A DNA stretch of 64,000 nt, taken from assembly GCF_002632825.1 (NCBI RefSeq), contig NZ_NJAJ01000013.1, positions 60,775 through 124,774 of the forward strand, in the 5' to 3' direction. The translations under genes were made by a program, and so were the position numbers. Below, piece after piece: positions 58,902 through 64,000 of this stretch. Position 1 is the first letter of the stretch; each line of letters opens with the position of its first letter. A model generated the notes under the pieces. The model was not told where the DNA came from, made no database searches, and was given only the letters and a program-made list of their open reading frames with translations. This DNA comes from Xenorhabdus stockiae. Its GTDB lineage: Bacteria > Pseudomonadota > Gammaproteobacteria > Enterobacterales > Enterobacteriaceae.

Positions 58902-59714
58902 TTACCCTCCAAACAGGCGTTTCAAAAAGCCCTTTTTTTCTTCCTCAATGTAGCGGAAAGGCCGCTCTTCACCGAGTAAACGTAAAACTGTGTCTTCGTA
59001 TGCCTTACCCGCATCAGACTCTTTATCCAGAATAACTGGCTCTCCCTGGTTCGAAGAGCGTAAAACAGATTGATCTTCAGGAATGACACCGATTAAAGGA
59101 ATACACAAAATTTCCAGAACATCTTCCATGCTCAGCATATCGCCACGGTTCACACGACCTGGGTTATAACGGGTCAACAAAAGATGCTCTTTGATAGGGT
59201 CTTCACCCCGTTCAGCCCGACGTGATTTAGATGCGAGAATACCTAAAATTCGATCCGAATCGCGCACAGATGAAACTTCCGGATTTGTTGTAATAATAGC
59301 TTCATCGGCAAAGTAGAGAGCCATCAAGGCACCACTTTCAATACCCGCTGGTGAATCACAGATAATAAATTCAAACCCTTGCTGAGTTAATTCATTCAAG
59401 ATTTTTTCGACACCATCACGGGTGAGAGCATCTTTATCCCGAGTCTGAGAAGCAGGCAGAATATATAAATTCTCTGTGCGCTTATCTTTTATCAGCGCTT
59501 GATTTAATGTGGCGTCACCTTGGATCACGTTAACGAAGTCAAAAACCACACGGCGCTCACATCCCATGATGAGATCGAGATTACGCAGCCCGATATCAAA
59601 ATCAATGACTACGGTTTTTTTCCCTTTTTGTGCGAGGCCGGTAGCAATGGCCGCGCTTGAAGTGGTTTTGCCAACGCCACCTTTACCAGATGTAACAACA
59701 ATAATGCGTGCCAT
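58902..59714 (-). CDS. minD: Septum site-determining ATPase MinD
   Basis: Membrane-cycling ATPase that recruits MinC and MinE. The 270 residues show the deviant Walker A GKGGVGKTTSSAA (about 10-22), DFDIGLRNLDLIMGCE, the switch region CDSPAGIESGA, and the C-terminal membrane-targeting helix EEEKKGFLKRLFGG. It sits in a minC-minD-minE operon read leftward. Confidence 0.97.
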   Translation of the reverse strand: MARIIVVTSGKGGVGKTTSSAAIATGLAQKGKKTVVIDFDIGLRNLDLIMGCERRVVFDFVNVIQGDATLNQALIKDKRTENLYILPASQTRDKDALTRDGVEKILNELTQQGFEFIICDSPAGIESGALMALYFADEAIITTNPEVSSVRDSDRILGILASKSRRAERGEDPIKEHLLLTRYNPGRVNRGDMLSMEDVLEILCIPLIGVIPEDQSVLRSSNQGEPVILDKESDAGKAYEDTVLRLLGEERPFRYIEEEKKGFLKRLFGG

Positions 59715-59737
59715 GAAGCGATTCCTTGTTATAAGGG

Positions 59738-60421
59738 CTAGATTAAGGTTTCAATAGTTAATTCATTATTTACCAGACGTAATTTCACTGCTTTACCAGC
59801 AAAATTATCTGGAATTTCATCACTGAGCCAATATTGGCCGGCAATAGAGGTTAGCTCAGCATTTAAATGGGTGCAGAAAATCTGGCTTTCTTGATCGCCA
59901 GATGCGCCTGCTAATACACGCCCACGTAGCACGCCATATATATGAATATTTCCGTCAGCGATTAATTCTGCACCAGCACTGACATTACTGGTAACAATAA
60001 GATCGCTATTCGGAGCATAAATTCTTTGTCCTGAACGAACAGGCGTATTAATTATACGAGTTTTTTTGAAAATAGGTTCAGGTGGCTTATTTTCTTCAGT
60101 ACGAATTTTCTGGCTTTTCCCTTCTTTTAATAAAGGGAGTTCCGCTTCCAACACAATTTTCCGCTGTTCTTCATCCTGGCAGCCGCTGATGCCAACAATA
60201 CGTAGCCCGCTAGATTCAACCACACGATGTAGAGCAAGAAGGTCTGCACCAGCAGGGAGATGGGATATATTGATAACAACTGGAGCATTTTTCAGGAATT
60301 CGGGCGCTTGCTCCAATTTTTCCTGTATGGCCTTTTGAATGATATCCGGCTGGTCATCATGCAAATGAACGACCGAAAGCGTAAAATTACTGCCTTTTAG
60401 CTCAATTGGCGATTGTGACAT
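59738..60421 (-). CDS. minC: Septum site-determining protein MinC
   Basis: FtsZ assembly inhibitor recruited to the poles by MinD. The 227 residues have an N-terminal domain (about 1-100, with [18 protein letters not shown]) and a C-terminal beta-helix that binds MinD ([51 protein letters not shown], about 125-175). It is first in the leftward operon and divergent from ycgL. Confidence 0.96.
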   Translation of the reverse strand: MSQSPIELKGSNFTLSVVHLHDDQPDIIQKAIQEKLEQAPEFLKNAPVVINISHLPAGADLLALHRVVESSGLRIVGISGCQDEEQRKIVLEAELPLLKEGKSQKIRTEENKPPEPIFKKTRIINTPVRSGQRIYAPNSDLIVTSNVSAGAELIADGNIHIYGVLRGRVLAGASGDQESQIFCTHLNAELTSIAGQYWLSDEIPDNFAGKAVKLRLVNNELTIETLI

Positions 60422-60555
60422 CGATATTCAGACTCAGCAAGGTTAAGTTCCATGGAACAACTCCAAGGATACGATATTCTTAAATATAATAAGCATGTTA
60501 TAGTTACTGAATTATTCAAGCAAGTCGCAGTGTTAATTAAAAAGAGTTTATGACA

Positions 60556-60828
60556 ATGATTTGTGTAATCTATAGAAGTCCAAAGCGTGAACAAACATAT
60601 CTCTATCTTACAAAAAAAGGAGATTTTTCCTCTGTTCCTGAAGAGTTATTGAAAGCTTTTGGCGAACCACAATTTTCTATGATGATTTCGTTATCAGAAA
60701 GAAAAAAATTAGCTAATGCGGATATTGAAAAAGTAAAAGCGGCATTGAGTGAGCAGGGTTTTTACTTGCAGGTTCCCCCTCCCGTTGAAAGTTTAATCAA
60801 TGAACATCTGGCAGCAGCCAAATCATGA
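60556..60828 (+). CDS. ycgL: YcgL-family protein
   Basis: A 90-residue member of the YcgL family, of unknown function. The core [34 protein letters not shown] and [26 protein letters not shown] are conserved. ATG 60556 has GAG 9 bases before it; an ATG two codons upstream has only 3-base spacing. In E. coli it also lies divergent from minC. Confidence 0.88.
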   Translation: MICVIYRSPKREQTYLYLTKKGDFSSVPEELLKAFGEPQFSMMISLSERKKLANADIEKVKAALSEQGFYLQVPPPVESLINEHLAAAKS

Positions 60829-60889
60829 AAAAAATCGTCATCCGAAGAGCCACGGGTAGTGGCTTGATCCTGAGTTAAGAGGGTGATTT

Positions 60890-61975
60890 ATGAAATTAAT
60901 CATCAAGGTACCTTTATTATTGAGTGTAATACTGCTGGCTGGGTGTATTTCACCCGATAAAAAAATACAGCAGGATTCAGGGTTGACGGTTTTATCTCAA
61001 GTGGATGTGAAGGTATTGGAACAGCAGTTTCCACGTGCTTCACGTGAACCATCGCAATTTCCGGCTTATGTGGCTTTAATCAGACAGCAGGCGAGGAAAC
61101 AGGGGTTCAGTGAGGAGACCTTAAAACGGGCATTTGCTGATATACACTTTATTCCACGGGTCATTAAATCAGATCGTAATCAGCCAGAGAAAAAAGCGAC
61201 TCTGGATGAGTATCTGAAACGTGTTTTGCCGGACTGGAAAATAAAACAGGGTGTTGAACAATATCAGAATAATTCCCTGCAATTAGAAAGGATCGGCCGC
61301 AAATATGGTATCCCTGAATCTTATATTGTCGCCTTATGGGGGCTGGAGAGCGGGTTTGGCCGTATGCAGGGTAAGGAAGATGTTATATCCGCATTGTCTA
61401 CGCTTGCTTTTGAAGGGCGGCGGGAAGATTTCTTTATCAAACAGCTTCTGGCCGCTCTTGAGATTATAGAGAAAAAATACATTGGTGCAGGCCAGACTCT
61501 GAAAGGTTCTTGGGCTGGAGCGATGGGGCAAAGCCAGTTTATGCCGACTTCGTATCTGACTTATGCCGCAGATGGTAATGGTGACGGAAAGATCGATATC
61601 TGGAACAGCAAGGAAGATGTTTTTGCTTCCACCGCTAATTACCTGCATAAAGAAGGATGGCAAAAAGGACTACCGTGGGGTTTTGCCGTTTCATTGCCGG
61701 ATAATTTTGATAACGCGCTGGAAGGCGTTAAGGCGGAGCAGGGTAAATCGATTTCACAATGGCAGTCATTGGGTGTTTTTGCTCCTGAGTTTGCACAATT
61801 ACCCGCTAAAACCAACGGTTGGATTATAATCACTGATGGGGTCGAACCGCAGGCGTTTTGGGTGACGCAAAATTTCCGTACTATTATGCACTGGAATCGT
61901 TCTTACTATTTTGCCCTCAGTGTTGGTATGATGGCTGACGGTATCGAACAGAGAATGCGTCATCTCACTCATTAA
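60890..61975 (+). CDS. MltB-family lytic murein transglycosylase lipoprotein
   Basis: A 361-residue lipoprotein (lipobox LLAGC, Cys19) with an SLT-2 domain that cleaves peptidoglycan glycan strands to give 1,6-anhydro ends. The catalytic glutamate is Glu153 in WGLESGFGRMQG. GAMGQSQFMPTSYLTYAADGNGDGKIDIWNS includes the family's EF-hand-like calcium site. It starts MKLIIKVPLL. It is a MltB relative rather than MltB by position; in E. coli no such gene lies between ycgL and ycgM. Confidence 0.88.
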   Translation: MKLIIKVPLLLSVILLAGCISPDKKIQQDSGLTVLSQVDVKVLEQQFPRASREPSQFPAYVALIRQQARKQGFSEETLKRAFADIHFIPRVIKSDRNQPEKKATLDEYLKRVLPDWKIKQGVEQYQNNSLQLERIGRKYGIPESYIVALWGLESGFGRMQGKEDVISALSTLAFEGRREDFFIKQLLAALEIIEKKYIGAGQTLKGSWAGAMGQSQFMPTSYLTYAADGNGDGKIDIWNSKEDVFASTANYLHKEGWQKGLPWGFAVSLPDNFDNALEGVKAEQGKSISQWQSLGVFAPEFAQLPAKTNGWIIITDGVEPQAFWVTQNFRTIMHWNRSYYFALSVGMMADGIEQRMRHLTH

Positions 61976-62024
61976 ATATCAGAGTCTGAGTAATCAGGCT
62001 GATGACAGTTTAAGGAAGAGTACT

Positions 62025-62681
62025 ATGTACCAGCATAGAGACTGGCAGGGGGCACTGCTGGATTTTCCTGCTAATAAAGTTGTTTGCGTTGGCAGTAACT
62101 ACGCTAGGCATATTAAAGAGATGGGTTCCAGTATCACTGATGAGCCGGTGATATTTATTAAACCCGAAACTGCGCTTTGTGATTTGCGCCAACCCATATC
62201 TATTCCGGAAAAATTGGGGGCAGTGCACCATGAAGTAGAACTGGCGGTTTTAATCGGTTCGACACTTAAAAATGCCAATGAGGAACGTGTCAGTAACGCC
62301 ATTGCTGGTTTTGCTGTTGCGTTAGATCTGACACTGCGTGATTTACAGCGTGAATTTAAACAATCAGGCCAACCGTGGGAGAAGAGTAAAGCATTTGATG
62401 GTTCATGCCCGATCTCAGGTTTTATTCCGGTTAATGTCTTTGAAGATCCACAGAACGTCCGTCTTTCTCTGACAGTAAATGGCGAATTACGTCAAAACGG
62501 CAATACGAGTGACATGCGAACGCCAATCATCCCTTTGATTAGCTACATGTCACAATTTTTTACCCTTCGCCCCGGTGACATTATTCTGACCGGAACACCT
62601 GAGGGAGTAGGGGCTTTAAAATCTGGTGATGTTCTGAACGTTTCTCTTAATGAACACGTTTTAACTACCAGAGTGATTTAA
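62025..62681 (+). CDS. ycgM: Fumarylacetoacetate hydrolase-family protein YcgM
   Basis: A 218-residue FAH-superfamily enzyme, like the E. coli protein of 219 residues. Family residues are visible in FIKPETALCDL, HHEVELAVLIG (metal-binding His and Glu), and FTLRPGDIILTGTPEGVGALKSGD. E. coli YcgM relatives act as acylpyruvase or oxaloacetate-tautomerase-type enzymes; the substrate here is unknown. Its 3' end is 21 bases before ycgN. Confidence 0.9.
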   Translation: MYQHRDWQGALLDFPANKVVCVGSNYARHIKEMGSSITDEPVIFIKPETALCDLRQPISIPEKLGAVHHEVELAVLIGSTLKNANEERVSNAIAGFAVALDLTLRDLQREFKQSGQPWEKSKAFDGSCPISGFIPVNVFEDPQNVRLSLTVNGELRQNGNTSDMRTPIIPLISYMSQFFTLRPGDIILTGTPEGVGALKSGDVLNVSLNEHVLTTRVI

Positions 62682-62702
62682 TGATGAGGAATGGCAGCAA
62701 TT

Positions 62703-63137
62703 ATGTCTCAACCTTTCTGGCAGATGAAAACCTTGGAACAAATGACCGATCAGGAGTGGGAAGCTCTGTGTGATGGTTGTGGTCAGTGTTGTCTGCACAA
62801 GTTGATGGATGAAGACACTGATGAAATTTATTTCACCAATGTCGCCTGTAATCAGCTGAATATCAAAACCTGCCAATGCAGAAATTATGAAGATCGTTTC
62901 AGTTATGAACCTGACTGTATAAAACTGACTCGTGAAAACATGGTGACTTTTGAGTGGTTACCCACAACCTGTGCTTATCGTCTGATTGACGAAGGAAAAG
63001 GCCTTTTGCCGTGGCACCCGTTAGTCAGCGGTTCAAAATCAGCCATGCACGCAGAACGCATTTCTGTCAGGCATATCGCTGTGCGTGAGGTTGATGTAGT
63101 GGACTGGGAAGACCATATCCTGAATAAGCCTGAGTAG
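62703..63137 (+). CDS. ycgN: UPF0260 cysteine-cluster protein YcgN
   Basis: A 144-residue YkgJ-type cysteine-cluster protein (UPF0260). The signature is [11 protein letters not shown] near residues 20-30, then [14 protein letters not shown] and PDCIKLT, a likely metal or iron-sulfur binding set. I start at ATG 62703, which aligns with E. coli YcgN; the ATG 12 bases earlier has its Shine-Dalgarno too close. The function is unknown. Confidence 0.88.
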   Translation: MSQPFWQMKTLEQMTDQEWEALCDGCGQCCLHKLMDEDTDEIYFTNVACNQLNIKTCQCRNYEDRFSYEPDCIKLTRENMVTFEWLPTTCAYRLIDEGKGLLPWHPLVSGSKSAMHAERISVRHIAVREVDVVDWEDHILNKPE

Positions 63138-63642
63138 GCATTTTAATTATTGATATAAAAGGGAATTTATATCATAGGGTAGATGCTTGGGGCATAGATG
63201 GGGCATTACTGCTAAAGTTAGCATTTAAGATGTTTAGTTGATTTTGGTGATTATCACTAATCCATTTACCATAAACTTGATAAACCATTCCACGTAGTTG
63301 TAAATGATCTTGGAGAATAACAATCACCGTTTTTGAAGTCCGTTTATTCTATTTCGACAGTTTATTCTTGTGATAATTTACTGAAAAAATAAGAGGTGAA
63401 TATTTTTCATTATACTAATTCAACTTCAATATACGTGTTATATCTCCCTGCGTCGTGGGGAGATATAAGAACTCACCTCATATTATCTGTTGTAACTTGA
63501 AGTTTATCGAATATAAATTCATTTTCTATTTATGATCTCCTGATTTATTACTTTACTGTATTAGGCGTACAAAATTTGATGATTTAAAAAAATACATTAG
63601 GAGTAGTATTTAAAAACCATTTCTAAAAAATAGAGGTGATAT
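63138..63642. other. Repeat-containing intergenic region before the toxin gene
   Basis: A 505-bp AT-rich gap with no gene. It contains a 9-bp inverted repeat at 63151-63174 and a nested pair of inverted repeats at 63422-63504, described separately. The rest shows nothing recognisable. Confidence 0.5.
63422..63504. repeat. Nested inverted-repeat element (possible miniature element)
   Basis: Outer arms AACTTCAA (63422-63429) and TTGAAGTT (63497-63504). Inside is a perfect 11-bp hairpin TTATATCTCCC (63438-63448) and GGGAGATATAA (63458-63468), loop TGCGTCGTG. The layout resembles a short palindromic intergenic repeat, but only one copy is in the window. Confidence 0.5.
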
Positions 63643-63906
63643 ATGGTATGGGTAGTTGATGACGAACGTGCCGAATGGGCACAAATACCACGTGCTGCCG
63701 AAAATAAATATGATGAATGGGTGAGAATTATAGTAGAAAATAATAGATCTCCAAGTGATGCCGCACGTGATATAGGAGACTCCAATTTTAAAATGTTGAG
63801 CGGTGCAACCGAGTTATATACCATCAGACTTAGTCAGAGGCACAGAGTTTTATTTACAATAGATAGTGTTAATGAAATAGTTAGGGTTCTTCAGGTGGGT
63901 GGGTAA
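63643..63906 (+). CDS. RelE/ParE-like toxin-family protein
   Basis: An 87-residue protein resembling standalone RelE/ParE-fold toxins, which cut mRNA or block gyrase. It starts MVWVVDDERAEWAQIPRAAENKYDEW. The C-terminal half NFKMLSGATELYTIRLSQRHRVLFTIDSVNEIVRVLQVGG holds the arginine-rich beta-strand pattern of the fold. There is a good Shine-Dalgarno GAGGTG. No antitoxin gene lies upstream; downstream there are only about 35 bases before the transposase 3' end. The toxin role is inferred from fold-type likeness. Confidence 0.62.
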   Translation: MVWVVDDERAEWAQIPRAAENKYDEWVRIIVENNRSPSDAARDIGDSNFKMLSGATELYTIRLSQRHRVLFTIDSVNEIVRVLQVGG

Positions 63907-63940
63907 TCCTCCCATTTTTCATGGAGGTTAAAAGTAGAAT

Positions 63941-64000
63941 TCACGCAGCGCGTAATAAATGCTGCTTCGGGGTATAACCCCCTAATGCCATATTGGGCCT
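63941..64000 (-). mobile_element. 3' end of an IS3-family transposase gene, cut by window edge
   Basis: The last 19 codons on the minus strand read RPNMALGGYTPKQHLLRAA then TGA (63941-63943). This is the hallmark C-terminus of IS3-family integrase-core transposases (RPNMALGGxTPxxxL). The element extends beyond position 64000. Its right end may be near 63922, where TGGAGG begins, just after the toxin gene. Confidence 0.75.

Overview
The window is chromosomal DNA of a gammaproteobacterium of the order Enterobacterales, most likely Photorhabdus (Xenorhabdus is the main alternative). Nearly every housekeeping protein reads as a close relative of its E. coli counterpart. Intergenic regions carry copies and fragments of the ERIC repeat, the intergenic DNA is AT-rich, and the gene order is a patchwork of short E. 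coli-like blocks. Genus assignment is inference; a 16S, rpoB or whole-genome comparison would decide it.

Layout. (1) 1-6250: ispE (cut by the window edge) and lolB leftward; hemA-prfA-prmC-sirB1-kdsA rightward, covering isoprenoid, lipoprotein-sorting, haem, translation-termination and KDO functions. (2) 6296-17700: an accessory stretch with ERIC elements, dauA, an isolated secreted metzincin-type protease, a ynbA-ynbC pair, an amidase relic, a WYL regulator/SRPBCC/VOC/membrane-protein group, two tandem tRNA-Ser(GGA) genes, and a TetR-MFS pair sharing an operator. (3) 17880-23860: ghrA, ycdY, yceB, mdtH, rimJ, murJ. (4) 23925-36215: argS, cutC, cmoAB, yecN, aspS-nudB, yebC, ruvC, ruvAB and an aadA-like nucleotidyltransferase. 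(5) 36442-47713: znuBC/znuA with a Zur site, mepM, lpxM, azlCD with a divergent regulator, then pykA, hexR and zwf with a HexR-like site. (6) 47926-63137: mdtJI with an upstream leader ORF, yoaB, yoaA, tsaB, a Slp lipoprotein, an AT-rich MFS gene, fadD, rnd, minCDE, ycgL, a lytic transglycosylase, ycgM and ycgN. (7) 63138-64000: a repeat-containing intergenic region, a RelE/ParE-like toxin gene, and the 3' end of an IS3-family transposase cut by the window edge.

The conserved blocks work in cell-envelope building (ispE, lolB, kdsA, lpxM, murJ, mepM, lytic transglycosylase), translation and tRNA modification (prfA, prmC, argS, aspS, cmoAB, tsaB, tRNA-Ser), recombination and repair (ruvABC, yoaA), central carbon flux (pykA, hexR, zwf, fadD), metal and polyamine homeostasis (znuABC, mdtJI) and division-site selection (minCDE).

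The least ordinary items are the 38-codon leader ORF before mdtJI, the 18-codon ORF abutting hemA, the orphan metzincin, the reduced ynbAC unit, a terminator-like hairpin with no obvious parent gene upstream of fadD, a fold-back ERIC derivative upstream of the Slp gene, and the toxin gene lying against an IS element. No CRISPR array, prophage or large biosynthetic cluster is visible.
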